Assembly: GCA_036023115.1 (NCBI GenBank)
Contig: JAYKKT010000088.1
Location: forward strand, 5,665,001 to 5,729,000
Source of the DNA: Brasenia schreberi
Lineage: Eukaryota; Streptophyta; Magnoliopsida; Nymphaeales; Cabombaceae
Reading direction: 5' to 3'
Length of the DNA stretch: 64,000 nt
Positions 10,861 to 23,490 of the stretch are shown here, one piece after another (positions within the stretch are counted from its first letter, which is position 1; every line of letters begins with the position of its first letter). The notes under the pieces were generated by a model, which was given only the letters and a program-made list of their open reading frames with translations, did not search any database and was not told the DNA's origin. The position numbers were made by a program, and so were the translations under genes.

Positions 10861-11339
10861 TAAGTTTACTCGCTAGAAAACTAGTGTGCAATTAGTCATT
10901 AACGAGCTCCAATTGAAGTACTAGATCCCCCACCCTCATGATGATCGACTAGGTACCGTAATCTCTTTGAACTATGATAGTATTTTGCCTAACAACAAGG
11001 CCATGACACCACATCTAATATGTCTACTCTTTCACACTTTACATACCGCAGTTAGGCAAAATCATGCCACTGTAGTTGATCAACGCAAAAGTGTATGGTT
11101 GGCAATGTCTTAGAATGTTGTTCAACAACCCCTTGTTGTAACTTTTCTCCACTCGAAGTGCTGATTTCTTTCAAACCTAACCATCATCTAGAGATACCGT
11201 ACAAGCAACACATGGTTGGTCATATCTCTATGTAGCTTGTCCTCAAGAATTCTATATCCAATATCATATGATACTCATCCAACAAAACAATTATGAAGTT
11301 GGTTTCTCCTTGTCAACTTCTCACTTGAATTGGTATAAC
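10861..11339. other. No feature recognised
   Basis: Repetitive-looking non-coding sequence between two gypsy remnants. I see no domain, RNA gene or clear repeat boundary. Confidence 0.5.
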
Positions 11340-12765
11340 AATTGACTCCCCCTAACTTTGGGCATCATGAAGGTTTGAGTAGTATTAGTATTGACCACCC
11401 CATTGTATTCTTACCATTAAGAGTCAATGTTACGTACATGAGAGACTTGTCAATAGGTTTGCGCGATGTTGATCCACTTCCAATGCATTCAACCATCTCA
11501 ACGTACCAATCCTCATCTGTTCTTCCCTCGATCATTGCTTAAATTATCTGTCCTTTTCATGATAGTTTCAGTGCAAACAAAATTGGCCTTCTTTTATTCT
11601 CACTCATTTGTGTAGTGTTGGCAGCCACAATACCAACGCTCTCTCCTTAAGGATCTCTTAGCCTTATCCTTTTTGCATGGTCACCATTCTTCCTTCGATC
11701 TAGAAGATTTAACCAGATATCTTTCTATGTATCTTACTGATTTCCATTCTTTCTACCATTCTACATATATGTGTCATTGTCATTCTTATTCAGAGTAATT
11801 CATTGATGATTATCAAATATAAAATTTTCCACCATAATAACATTAGAAAGGGTATGCATGATCATTTTTTTTCAGATCCTTAACTACCTATGGCTATAAT
11901 CCCTGAAGGGACTTGAATAAACAATCTTTTAAGCTCATCGTCCAAATGCTTGATATAAGGGTCTAGTATGCCTTGATCTACTCTTGCAATGATCTATTAT
12001 GCTTGAAGTCGTCTAGTTTCCTCTTCACAGTTATCTTTTCTGCATGAGAAAGCGTTCTCACAATGCCCGCTTGCACTTATCCCAAGATTTGATGTGAGAC
12101 TGCCCTATCTCAATATCTTTCTTCATGCGATGCCACCAAAGCATGGCGTCATCTTTCAAAAATGTGACAACCACTGCCACTTTTGAGTCTTTGTCCTCAA
12201 GTTGTGCAACCTTGAGGTAGAGATTCATCTCATAAAGAAAGTTTTCTAATACCTATGTATCATGACTACTCGCAAAGACCTATGATTCTCTAGCCTTGAT
12301 GCTATAAATAGGTTTGCTTCCCTAACATTCCTGTGTCCATGCTCATTTGTTAACTTGCACTCAACTCCAACCAATCAGGGTAATATTGGTCCATAGAGTG
12401 TCTCTCAAGAGGTTGGGCAACAATGTTCTCAACCTTCTCTAGTTGGGTTATCACATTGGTTTCAATTTGTTAAAGGTATTGTCCCAAGCACTCCAAACAA
12501 TCTCTCGTGACGTTGCACACACCCACAAGCAACCATACATTGTTCAAATTGTAATCCTAAACTTGACCATCAATCAATTGAAACTTTCTGCAACATAAGC
12601 AACAACAACATCCAATGTGACTACCAACTGCTTCCATTGGTAAGCCGCACCGCACGCCAACATCAGACATGATACCTGACGCTTCAGTGGGGTCGGTCGC
12701 TCGTATGGTTTTCGACTTCTCCTTTCAAGGTCGAATGGGATTGCCAACTATCTAAGGATCAATGG
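11340..12765 (-). pseudogene. Ty3/gypsy gag-protease pseudogene
   Basis: Read on the minus strand: gag N-terminus (12765-12480), then the retrotransposon gag core at about 12290-12030. The core reads MNLYLKVAQLEDKDSK, VVTFLKDDAMLWWHRMKK, then SWDKCKRAL followed by a stop and ERF. A degenerate zinc-knuckle-like segment lies near 11640 and a protease-like segment near 11480-11350 (RKPIDKSLMYVTLTLNGK). The AMLWW...MK, SWD and ERF signature is that of gypsy capsid proteins. Stops and frameshifts are numerous and no RT follows to the left, where the sequence runs into the remnant at 9170-10860. Confidence 0.6.
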
Positions 12766-12844
12766 CAATAGTGTAAACATAAAGAACGTCGATGAGAGTG
12801 AGTTACCTTTTTGCTATCAACAGGAAGGGATGCATCCTGAGTCG

Positions 12845-13330
12845 AATTGGCTCCAATGCCAAAGTGTTACATATCAAGCACTAAAATACCCAATGACTCA
12901 ACACTCTCTACCAAAGCTTAATTGATTCTAATCAACCAAGCCTTTACCAAGATGGCAACACTTCAATGAAAGCTTAAGACAGATGATTGTAGAGGGTCTA
13001 TTCGAAGTAAGCAAATAAACTTAAATAAAGCAAAATAAGTTGTAACACTTCAATGAAAGCTTAAGACAGATGATTGTAGAGGGTCTATTCGAAGTAAGCA
13101 AATAAACTTAAATAAAGCAAAATAAGTTGTATTGATAGGAGAAAGGTGTGTGGTCCAGAACAAGTTGAATAACTCAGAATGTGAGAATACAAAAGCAAAG
13201 GGGTGCTCCTGTCTAGCGCAATGCACCAAACTAAGTACTAGAATTGTTAAGATGTTCCTATACAAGGGCCTAATTATACAACCAAAGGAAATATTCAGTG
13301 TGGTCCCTGAGTCATAACACATCAAGTTCT
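12845..13330 (-). repeat. Gypsy LTR-like remnant with PBS complement
   Basis: A PBS-like sequence on the minus strand (TTGGCATTGGAGCC, around 12865-12850) lies just right of the gag pseudogene, where a minus-strand element should have its 5' LTR. The LTR-like part resembles 10090-10520 and 25940-27025. It includes a perfect 87-bp tandem duplication (12957-13130). Confidence 0.5.
12957..13130. repeat. Perfect 87-bp tandem duplication
   Basis: Unit AACACTTCAATGAAAGC... starts at 12957 and again at 13044. I found no mismatch by eye, so it is recent, or an assembly duplication, in otherwise decayed sequence. Confidence 0.85.
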
Positions 13331-14852
13331 CCATTGTTTTGAAACTCCGAGCACCCAAAAACCTTACCGATAAGGCAATGTCTACAGAATGTCAGCTGAC
13401 AACACTACCTACGGTAATAGTTTAAAAGCACTAGCTGATGCCTGGTTGGCTCGAACTTCATTCAAATCTGCATGCAACTGTCGTATTTGCTCCTCAAGCA
13501 TGGCTATCTACTTCAAGACAATCATGGATGCAAGGATTGATTCTGGTACTGTAGTTGAAGACTACGACCTAGTATTGACCATTGTGTACAATGATAATGT
13601 TAACCTTGATAGAATGTTATTCGCTCTGTCTGCTATTAATGGTGGCTGTCAAGCATCAAGTGAGAGACAAGATGAACCCAGTCAATAGGATACCTCCCAG
13701 TGTCACGGTCTTCGACAAGAGAGGTTAGCATGACCCCAAAGCAATCCTCCTTGATTGATTCACCTCGTGTAAACTTCAATAAATATGAAACCCATGCTAC
13801 TTTTAACAAAGTGAAATAAAATGGAATCCCAAAAATCTCTCCAAATGGACCTCGTCGAATCAAATGTGGTTCCAACAACCAAATGTGGGTCCAACACCCT
13901 CAACTATGGGCCCCACATGCAGCAACGGTGATCAAATGTAGATACACAGCCTATCCAAGCACATAAATGCAGCGAAGTGGCTCAAGATAGTGCATAGTCA
14001 CCTAATGTCAATCAAATGTGACCAAGCATGGTTGTGACTGCCACCAAATGTCCGCCAAATGCATACTATGAGATGGAACCAAACCATAAGCGTTTTCCCA
14101 AGATGATAGTTTTTGCTTGAAATCATGCAAGTCACGTCAGTGAAGTTTGGCCAACACAAAGCCGAATTTGCTCTCAATATAGCGTGATAAAATTTTGAAA
14201 AATCATGATTTCCTAGTGAAAGAAAATATGATTTGATCCAAATACTTTTATAGATTCGTGAAAGTGTCAAACAACTCCCTACAAAGTCTTATGAGAAAAT
14301 ATGCATGGGTATGACCACAATGAGTTTTGCAAGATCGCTCACAAATATGAGATAAATCCACCTCTGACTCTTCACCTCTGCCTGTTCACACTCCAAATTA
14401 TCAGATTTCTATACAAGCAAATCCAAGCTGACTTCATCCAGGTGTGATGGTATTCCAGCAACAATTTCACGACCAAAAATTGGTTGCTTCCACCCATAAT
14501 CTATATCAAACCAAATGTGTACACAAAAAACAGAAATGTGGTTGTAAAACAACTAGCAAAATACTTACTTTTCTAACAAACAAAACATCCAACTTCCGTC
14601 ATTTTTCTGTAACAAATTGAGATTGTAATCTTTTGCAAGATCAAACCTTTGGGCAGGAAAAGGTTCCATGAAAAATCATCTACGAATCGATGGAAGATCG
14701 GATCCAAAAAAGCAATTTTTCCAAAACTCTAATGCATAGCCATATCTGGTCCTTGCAAGGTTCCACAACAAACATCAACCCTCCACTGCAATCTGACTGT
14801 GCTCCTAGCCTCCCCAAGGACGGACTATCCACGAACAAACAACAACAAACAG
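13331..14852. other. Unassigned sequence, probably decayed LTR-element DNA
   Basis: Short frames on both strands (13389-13688 plus, 13878-13636 minus, 14270-13998 minus) have no recognisable domain. Composition and neighbours suggest old retroelement sequence, but I see nothing specific. Confidence 0.45.
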
Positions 14853-15025
14853 AATAGTTTTCCAAGGTCGGAATTGTTCGAAACAACTCCAAACATAAAC
14901 GTGAAAACTCGAAATTATGTTGGCCACCTTCTAATAGTTTTCCAAGGTCGGAATTGTTCGAAACAACTCCAAACATAAACGTGAAAACTCGAAATTATGT
15001 TGGCCACCTTCTAATAGTTTTCCAC
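14853..15025. repeat. 80-bp tandem repeat, two perfect copies plus a partial third
   Basis: The unit starting AATAGTTTTCCAAGG occurs at 14853 and 14933, identical by eye. A third start at 15013 diverges after about 13 bases. Confidence 0.85.
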
Positions 15026-17810
15026 CACCAAAGACCACTAAATTTGGTCTTTATGCACTAATACCACATCTGTCACCATGCGAGTTCTAGTGACCGGCAT
15101 TAGCAACGCACTAACCAACCCTTTATCCAAACGCCAAAATATATATTATAGCATTGTTATCACTCAAGCGGAAGAATAAACTCACATACCTTTTTAAGGA
15201 TGCAAAGGATGAATACAACAAATATCAAATCTTCAAAAGAGTTCCTTTATTGATCTATAGTTGGCCAAATACAAGAAGCTTAGAGAGGAGTCCACGCAAT
15301 ACCACAATGATAATGCCTAATGGGTTAATCCACTTGGTATCTGGTTCTACCCTCAAAGGTATAGACGAGAAAGAAGACGGCCGACAATAGAGTCCTTGAC
15401 TCCCATCTTTCTCTCTCTCTCAAGCACTCATCCTTAAAATGAACTACACGATTCTCTTTTATAGACCAAGGGACCTATACATGGATCCTAATGGGAGATG
15501 GGATATGGATCCAGCTCCCGTCCTAGACTCTTACATGAGACCAAGGGACAGGTACCGGCCCGGGTGCAGCTCTGTCATAGAAAACCTTGCCACATGCGTA
15601 CCATGCACTTGCACCATGCGCCTACTGCTCCAGACTTAATAACAAAGTTACCCATCTTTTAATCTTAGCTTGAATGATTTTTCTGTCACAATCATTAGCC
15701 ATGAGAATGGTATCTCCTTTGGAAAATCGAACTCATGACACATCTTGTGAATCAGCCCCTGTAGAAGCTATAGCACTTTTCATGGTAATATACATTTCAA
15801 TTTGGTGCTTTTGGCATTTATGTTACATTATAAGTCCTCGCAGTAAACTCTTTTGATGGAGGCACTTTTGTTTTATGAAATCATAAACATCTCAACTGTT
15901 CCATAGCAAATTTACAATGTGTAGTAAATATCCTTTGATTTTCTCATGATATTTAATTTGCTGAAAACGGAATTTGTTACAATTTTATTTCTTACCAAAT
16001 ATGATGAGAACTTTTTACTTTTTCATATGTTTAAAAATATAAATATAATAGTTTTCCTGAAAAGCAAAAAGATATCATTATATGACTTGTAGTGAAATTA
16101 TTGTCCATATCCAGAAAACTAGTAGAAGTCAAGTGCTTTTGGATCTAGATATTGGGATATATGTCTGGATCTATTGTTTAAGGTGTCACTGATTCATAGA
16201 TTTAGAAAACTTTTTAGTGTACGGTGAATCATTCATGGTCCACAAAACCAACCGAACAAACATATCTAGGAACGGGGTTAGTATGCTTGTATAGCCTGCA
16301 CATATAACCGTGGGTAATACATCTTCTTTGAAGCTTCCATATGGCTCTCATGTCATTGATCACTCAATAGGTATTCTTATGCATCAACATCCTCATAAGT
16401 TTCAAAGTTCTAACCTTGTTCGTATGATCATGTGGAAAGAATTTCCATGTGTGGCCACACTACTTATAAGCTCTGGTTTGGGCTAATATTGGATTTCAAA
16501 TACACCATATTCAGGTAAAATTTTTGGCTTTCTTTTGGTTTTTGGTAAACAAACATGCCAAGCAGGTCATGTTTTGAGCCAAATCGAATGCTCTTTTTCT
16601 TTTTGTTACAATAGGAGGTTGAAGCCTAATACACACCTTGTGAGTTGAGCCCAATATCTAACTTGTGGGAGTCAGAGAGACCCACTAGTTGAGAACATGC
16701 TCTACGTGCCAAAGTGGATGCCTTTGAATGCCAGATAGAAGTGTCTATGGTTCACTTTCAATCAAAACTCAGTCCTTTATATTGCATGTCTAGGTCACAT
16801 TCAAACGGGTCTGAATTGGTACAAGAAAATTAGCTTGGAAATTTTTTGAGCTGGTTTGGGATTTAGTGGAGTTTGGGTTTGACAACACAACAATCACGCT
16901 CTAAAAGAGACAATCATGTTCAGGTTGATTTTTTTTCTTACAGGGTGATTTAGATTTCGATATACATGCCCTTGATTTGAATTGATTCAGAGAAAAGAGG
17001 CGTTAGGCAATCATTTCAAGGTAAGGGTCATTGTCATGGGGTGCTTTGTTGGGGATTCAACTAACACGTGCCGCATGTGGCATAGGGGTCAAGTATGTTG
17101 GGGCTAAGCTTGATGGGCACTGACCACATTCAACTTGCAAGAAGGTTTATTCCTCCAAAATTTGGTTTACTGCCAATGTGTGTAGATAAATCAGTGTGCC
17201 AATCATTTGGGCACTAATCACTAAGGCTCGAGTGGCTATAGCTAGTGGGATTACAAGTTCTAGTGTGAGTGTTGAAGGATAGTATCTTAGGGCAAGCATA
17301 ATGAGCGAGATGGTGCAGACCGTGAAGATGATTGGGATATCTGATCAATTAGAGACAAATCTCCATGTTCTAAAGGCTGCCACTCCTGCGAATATTGAAC
17401 AATTGGCAAATTCAACTGATTGTTGCTGAATTCCACCATCTTTAAGTTGCATAATTTTAGTTTAGGTAGAAACCACTAGTTTGAGGTCGTGATCAACCAT
17501 GATTTGTAGGGACTTGAGTATGATTGACAAGTATATATTTGGTTTATTAAAGTTGTCCTATGAGGAAAAACATTATTACAAATTTATTCCATGTAAGATA
17601 GAAAACTTTATTGTATTTGGTTTATTATAAAGTTGCCATGTGGAATAAAGTTTTACTATACATTTAATCATTCTAAGGAAGGGTGTGATATCTCTTTTAT
17701 TAGAGATTTATTTGAAACATGCATTTTAGCCCCTCTTACTCGTGCGATGATGGTTCGAGGGACAACTATGGGTTTAGTGATAATTTGGAGGACCAACCCC
17801 TATTGACCGC
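15026..17810. other. No gene recognised
   Basis: The 15060-15640 part has an LTR-like look (TCTCTCTC leader-like run, conserved-looking GGGACCTATACATGGATCC), but no partner copy is in the window. 15850-16480 is AT-rich. 16480-17810 has scattered repeat-like text. No reading frame carries a domain. Confidence 0.45.
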
Positions 17811-19320
17811 ATGGGCTGTGTGAATGCTCTTCTTGGGCAGATTTTTCAACAGATGGAGAAGGTTAAATACATGAAGATTGAGTAGGATACAGTAAGGAAA
17901 GTTATGACTACTTTAGCAAATGCTATGAGCTTGATGATGACAACTCAATCAACTCTACCACTACCGAGTCCCGTAGAGTTTTATGCAAGTGTTGTGAGTA
18001 TGAGTGGAGCTACAACCTTTGTTCTCATCCATCATATGTCTTTCATGGACTTGACGTAGACAGATGGAGGAGTAGCCCACACAAAGAGAAATGATGGATC
18101 TAGTAGAGGTAGTAGAGCACCTAATCAACCTTTGAAATGTATGGATCAGAAGTGAGATAGTCAATCGGGTATGTCTTCAGGACAACAATCAAGTATTTCT
18201 TTAGGTGGCCAAAAAACTCCTCTAATACGTGGTTTGTTGAAGCAACATGGACCTTACTTTATTTGTCAAGAGCCACATTTGATGCAAGAGAGGTCGATGA
18301 TGGTGAAGAGAATCTTGAGGATCTTGGTAAGACTGGACCAGTTTTTTTATCACTTCTTGATTGTCATATAAATGAGAGTTGGGACACATCAACTAGACAT
18401 TTACATGGAGGCTTGGGTGGGATGATATGCTATTCATGCCTTGATTGATTTTAGGACAGCACATTCCTTGATATTGCACGCCATTGCATATTCTATGGGC
18501 TTGGTGGTCACGACTTCAGATCGTGAAGACAATAAATTTGACACCTAGTAGACTGGTGGGATTACATGAGCATGTTGATTTCAAGTTGGATGTTGGTTAG
18601 GGGAGCATGACTAAATGGTGATGGAGCTTGATTTATATCCTCTATTCTTGGGTATGAATTCTTGCTCTCCAATAAGTTGATGGTCATCCCACATCTTAGA
18701 GGAGTCATATTCATGAACAAGAGGCAACTAAGATTCATCCCTTACATGGATTTGAGTAGTATACCGGTTGATGAATCATGTACAATACTGATTATCATAC
18801 CTTGATTCAAGCTAGAAGGAGGCTTGTCATCTTGAAGATGTTGGTTTAAGGTGTGAGGACCACGATCGGTAGTACGAGGCCCAATTATAGGCGTAACAAC
18901 ATATTGGGGTGCTAGGCCCAACTAGGAGAAGTGACACATGGTGGAAGCATTATAGTGGGGTGGTTGTAGGGCCATGTGTGCTTATTAAAGGCAGGGTGCA
19001 TGGTGCACATACGTTGCAACATTGGGTACATGGCATGCTGGCCAGATGACCACTATACACGAGTGATCTTGGAGATACTACAATAGAGCAACTAATAGTT
19101 CAGCTTGGAGCCGACCAACTTGTGTAGCAGTGTAGATCAAATGGGGTCAATAGTTAGGTTGTTAAGGCTATAATCAATGTATCAAGTGCGTGATGGTACA
19201 TGGTGCATAGATGAGTGTCCTTGTGTGAGCATGCAATTGGAGGTGGATACCGACTCAATTGAGGGAACAACCATCATGGTGGAGTTCGCTTGTCAAGACC
19301 TCGAGGACAAGTTCTTGTAA
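17811..19320 (+). pseudogene. Gypsy polyprotein remnant (gag end, protease, pol C-terminus)
   Basis: Plus-strand traces of a gypsy element in several frames. Near 18420-18510 is a protease-like ALIDFRTAHSL...AYSMGLVV, where canonical copies have ALVDSGAsHSFI. A segment at 18680-18760 may be related to the protease-RT junction. The 3' end of pol is near 19270-19320, CQDLEDKFL then stop, the usual plant gypsy terminus. RT, RNase H and integrase are deleted. No part is functional. Confidence 0.45.
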
Positions 19321-19496
19321 TGAGAGTTCAACCATTAATAAAGAATCTACATTTAGAAAGTAAAGAAAAGTTTTTATTCTTCTTCCCTTCTATATCTATA
19401 CAATATGTGTATCACCCTAGAAAGCTCTATCGTCTAGAGATGAGTAGGTCAGTCCATGAGGCATCCCTATTCTACACAAGGGCATATTGATCATGA

Positions 19497-21886
19497 GCTA
19501 TTGGAGGGAAGTATAGATGTTCCTTGCTTAGTTATTCCACAACATGTGTTGAGGAGAATCATATTGAGATAATTGGGGGCAGTTGTCACCATCACCTAGT
19601 GCTTTTAGGGACCGTTTTCATAGATCTAGTAGAGGGGTAGTGACATATTATACCCTAAATCATGCCACCATCTCTAAACATATATAGAATAATCTTTGTT
19701 GGAAAAGCCTTTTTTCTCCCAATAGACCACGACCCGACACTCTACGTAGCTATAATTGCCCACTACCTGTGACCTCTTGGCCCACCCTTCTTTCAAACTA
19801 CACATGCACACCTATGCTCCGATTAAAAGCAAGAGGAATAATTTGATCTTTGCTTTCAAATGTGAAATATTTATTTGATGATTATTCTCTCTTATAATAG
19901 CTAAATGAGAGCTTAAATGAATAAGTCCTATCAAATAGAAATGAATCCAAATGGGTCGCTCTAGACCCAAACCAAATAACTCCTTAAATGATCCAAATGT
20001 TACCAAACTAAATCCAAATAACCTATAATCTTTAAACATCCTAACGTTGGTTACACATTACTATTTATTACATAATCAAAGCAAATACAAAAGATCTAAA
20101 CAAAACTACTCAAATGTGCCAATAGCTAAACTCTGGCACATGTGATGTATGTATGTGGAACATTCATACCTAGCATTGCAACATCTCTACTTCGACCAAG
20201 AGAAACCTCACCCTCAAAGTCCAAGAAGTCTACTATAGTATTGCTTTCATTGTTGAGTTGAGCTCCACTGCAAGTTGTATACTTTCAACCTCTAAAATGT
20301 CGACCAGTACCCATACATAAGAACACTCATATGTGTACCATGCGCCAACATCCACTAGATAAATTGACAATTGCCTCATATGTCCACCACGACGACCCTA
20401 CCACTAGGTCCCATCTAGCGTACGACATTATCAAAGTTGTCTGATCTCGAGACACATCATCGGTCTCTCTGTCACATCACTTCCAAGGCCTTTCATGCGC
20501 AACTATCATCCTACCAGCTCATTACATGCTCTGCACCATACTACAGGTGCATCACACACTCTACCTCTAGCATACTTACTCTCTTGCAACCACCCCACTA
20601 CAACTCATGCATCATATGTCACCGCCTCTGATTCAGCTTGGTACCCCAATCAATTACTACACCTGAAACAAATCTTCGACCTCACATAGATGGTCATAGT
20701 CCTCTCCCATGTTGAAAACCACCACCATATGGTCTAAACAAAGATCGGCTATCCTTGCCATGGATCCTCTTTAGCCACAGTCTAGTGCTAAAGAAGAAGG
20801 CAACATACGTATCCAAGATGGTCTTCTATAAACTACACTATGGAAAAAAGCCTCCATACTCATCATCCATCCATACTAGTCCATTGAGATGCAGTGCCAC
20901 CAATGTCTTTACTGTAGGTAAGAAATCATACTTTGAGCCTCCTCAACCACAAAGATAATCCTTGAATTTGGCTCATCCGAAATCATATTAAAAAACTCAC
21001 AAGGTACCGTTTAAGTTGTATCATGATCATTGCAAGACTATCCTTGGGCTCCTCTCTATTGGGACATCCATCGTATCTGCACCAAGATAGTGCTTAGAAG
21101 TGTCCATGAGAAAACTCATATTAGTGCAACTATGTGAAGTGTCACCATTGTGTAGTTCTATGAGAAAGGTATGTCGTTTCCTATAAACTCGGTACCAGAA
21201 CATGGAATCAGTTTGATGGACAGATCTCCTCTTCCAGTTTCTACCATAACTTAGCTAGGTTCCACCATTTCCTAGGTTGCTCTACCCTGTGTAGAACTAC
21301 CTATAACTATCACATGAACCAACATGTCGTCACAATTGGTTGGATGCGGTAGAACATGAAATTATTGAAACAGACACTTTTGAAGGTCCACCTTTTGTCA
21401 ATACACACATCCCAAAGGCTCTAATACAAAGTTATTACCATCCCTCTACTAGGTCCATGAAAATAGTCTGTAGAAATGCCTAGTGATAGCGACAATTACA
21501 CCTGATTGCCTCAATCCATTTCTTCTCAACATGCAATGAAATAATCAAGCATGGAACAACCACTCTTCCCTCCAATAGCCCATCATTAGCACACCCTTTG
21601 TGTGGTTAGGAATCCCCAAAGATCAACCTACTCAACTCTAGTCGATGGAGCTCTCTCTAATGTGTACACATATGCATGTAGAGATGAAAGGAGAAGAACT
21701 TACCTTGTCTCTCCAAATATAGAATCTCTATTAATGGTTGAACTCTCATTACTGGAGCTCAATGAGAGCTTAAATATCAAAACCCTAATCAATAAAAATG
21801 GATTCTAATGAATCATTCCAAATTGAAACCAAATGAACCTAAACTATACCCAAATAAGCAACACCTTAATACTAGCCATATATAAC
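19497..21886. repeat. Inverted gypsy-end repeats flanking decayed sequence
   Basis: Sequence at 19497-19640 (TTGGAGGGAAG..., GTTGTCACCATCACCTAGTG, GATCTAGTAGAGGG) recurs as its reverse complement at about 21580-21430. This shows that the 3' end of one gypsy copy is present in both orientations about 2 kb apart. Sequence near 19890-20000 also resembles 21750-21870 (AATGAGAGCTTAAAT). The middle (20150-21430) has no recognisable gene. Confidence 0.5.
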
Positions 21887-22157
21887 TGTTGAAGAATATG
21901 AGTTTAGAGTCAGTTTTAGTACATTTTATGTCTTAGGATAGTAAATTTGATATTTTAGGTATTATTGTAATTGTCTGAAGTTATAAGGGTATTTTGATAA
22001 TTTTCTACACTAGGGGGTATTTTGGTTATTTTATATTTTACAATTTTTTATATAAAGACTGATAGGTTGTACTCCTTCGATCTCCATGCTGTTCTCCTTC
22101 ATCTTTTGTTCATGTTTCTTATTATTGATTATCCGTTGTGCAACCACGTTTTCAACA
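21887..22157 (+). repeat. 5' LTR (271 bp)
   Basis: TG...CA ends. It aligns with 24036-24373 but lacks about 66 bp (a T/GA-rich stretch with a GGGGGGG run) that the 3' LTR has at about 24220-24285. Several point differences imply an insertion that is not recent. Confidence 0.9.
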
Positions 22158-22170
22158 TGGTATCAGAGCC
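22158..22170 (+). other. Primer binding site (initiator Met tRNA)
   Basis: TGGTATCAGAGCC directly after the LTR, the exact classical plant copia PBS. Confidence 0.9.
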
Positions 22171-22207
22171 TATTAACGGATATTGGCAGTGATGGTGCGG
22201 TGAGCAT

Positions 22208-23134
22208 GGACACAAGGTGGTGGTTTTAACGCATGCATATGGTTTGCGCTCTGGGGTGCGATATATGATTGGTGGATTGAAGGTTTATTATATACCTTGG
22301 AAGCCATTTACGATGTAGAGCACCTTACCAACATTTTATAAAACGTTTCCGATTATAAGAACAATTCTCATTCGTGAGGAGATATCTTTAGTACATGGGC
22401 ATCAAGCATTTTCAACTCTTTGTCATGAGGCCTTCATGCATGCAAGAATGATGGGTTACAAAGTTATATTCACTGATCATTCTCTTTGTGGGTTTGTTGA
22501 TATTGGGAGCATTCACATGAATAAAGTGTTGCAATTTACTTTAGCAGATGTTAGCCAAGCTATATGTGTCTCTCATACAAGCAAGGAAAACATAGTATTG
22601 CACTCATGTTTGCCTCCTAAAAAGGTGCTTTTGGTATCGAATGTAGTGGACACCACTATGTTCAAGCCTGCTTTGGAGAAATCAACGATGACAAAATTAT
22701 TATCATCGTCATTAACAGATTGGTGTATCGAAAGGGTGTGAATCTGCTGGTCGAGGTTATACCTGAAGTTTGCAGCTTGCACCCTAATGTTAACTTTATA
22801 ATTGGAGGGGATGGACCTAAGCGAGTGCGTTTGTAGGAGATGAGGGAGAAACATTGTTTACAAGATAGAGTTGAAATGTTGGGAGCAGTTCCACATGCAC
22901 AAGTAAGATCTGTGCTCATCCGTGGCCACATTTTTCGTAAATAGTTTCCTTATTAAGGCTTTCTGCATAGCAATTCTAGAAGCTGCTAGTTGTGGTTTGC
23001 TTACTGTCAACACGAGAGTTGGGGGTATTCCAGAGGTTCTGTTAGAGGACATGATTGTGCTTGCAGATCCCATACCAAGCAACATGGTACAAGCAATTAG
23101 TGAAGCAATCATCAACTTTTGTAATCTAAAGTGA
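22208..23134 (+). pseudogene. PIGA: Captured PIG-A (GPI GlcNAc-transferase catalytic subunit) cDNA fragment
   Basis: Recognised as the plant homologue of PIG-A/Gpi3 (SETH2 in Arabidopsis), the GT4 glycosyltransferase that adds GlcNAc to phosphatidylinositol at the ER. Visible blocks in order: [12 protein letters not shown]...RSGVRYM (22208), [79 protein letters not shown], then after a frameshift near 22690 [47 protein letters not shown], and after another near 22935 AFCIAILEAASCGLL and TRVGGIPEV. The EX7E motif reads K-AFCIAIL-E, so its first Glu is lost. There are at least two stop codons. Both ends of the protein are absent. Coding blocks run without intron-sized gaps, so the source was probably spliced RNA. 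Confidence 0.9.
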
Positions 23135-23184
23135 TGCACAACAACTGTTTGACAAAATATCTAAGAAGAGTTGATTTACCTACA

Positions 23185-23345
23185 CATCAAGTGTTAGATG
23201 AAATGTCCAAGAGAAATATTCAACTGCACATCAAGTGTTCGATGAAATGTCTAAGAGAGATGTTTACCTGCATATCAAGTGTTTGTAGAAATGCTCAAAA
23301 AGAGATGTTTACCTGAGTATCAAGTGTTTGAAGAAATGTCTAAGA
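23185..23345. repeat. 44-bp minisatellite, about four units
   Basis: ATCAAGTG recurs at 23186, 23230, 23274 and 23319 (period 44, 44, 45) with GAAATGTCTAAGAGAGA in each unit. It lies directly after the PIG-A fragment and has no coding signature. Confidence 0.85.
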
Positions 23346-23490
23346 GGGATAAAAAAATTTAAGAAAATAGTAAAGAAGAGATTAATACGTGATTAATGTC
23401 TCCATTGGAAAAATAACATGAAGAAAGTTTATAGAAAAGAGATTATATTAAAGATTGCAGTTATGAGTACTGAAGAATTTTTTTTTATGC

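Noticed and set aside
20437..20689. Possible small coding genes at 20.4-20.7 kb
   Set aside because: Overlapping frames of similar length with low-complexity Ser/His/Thr content and no domain.
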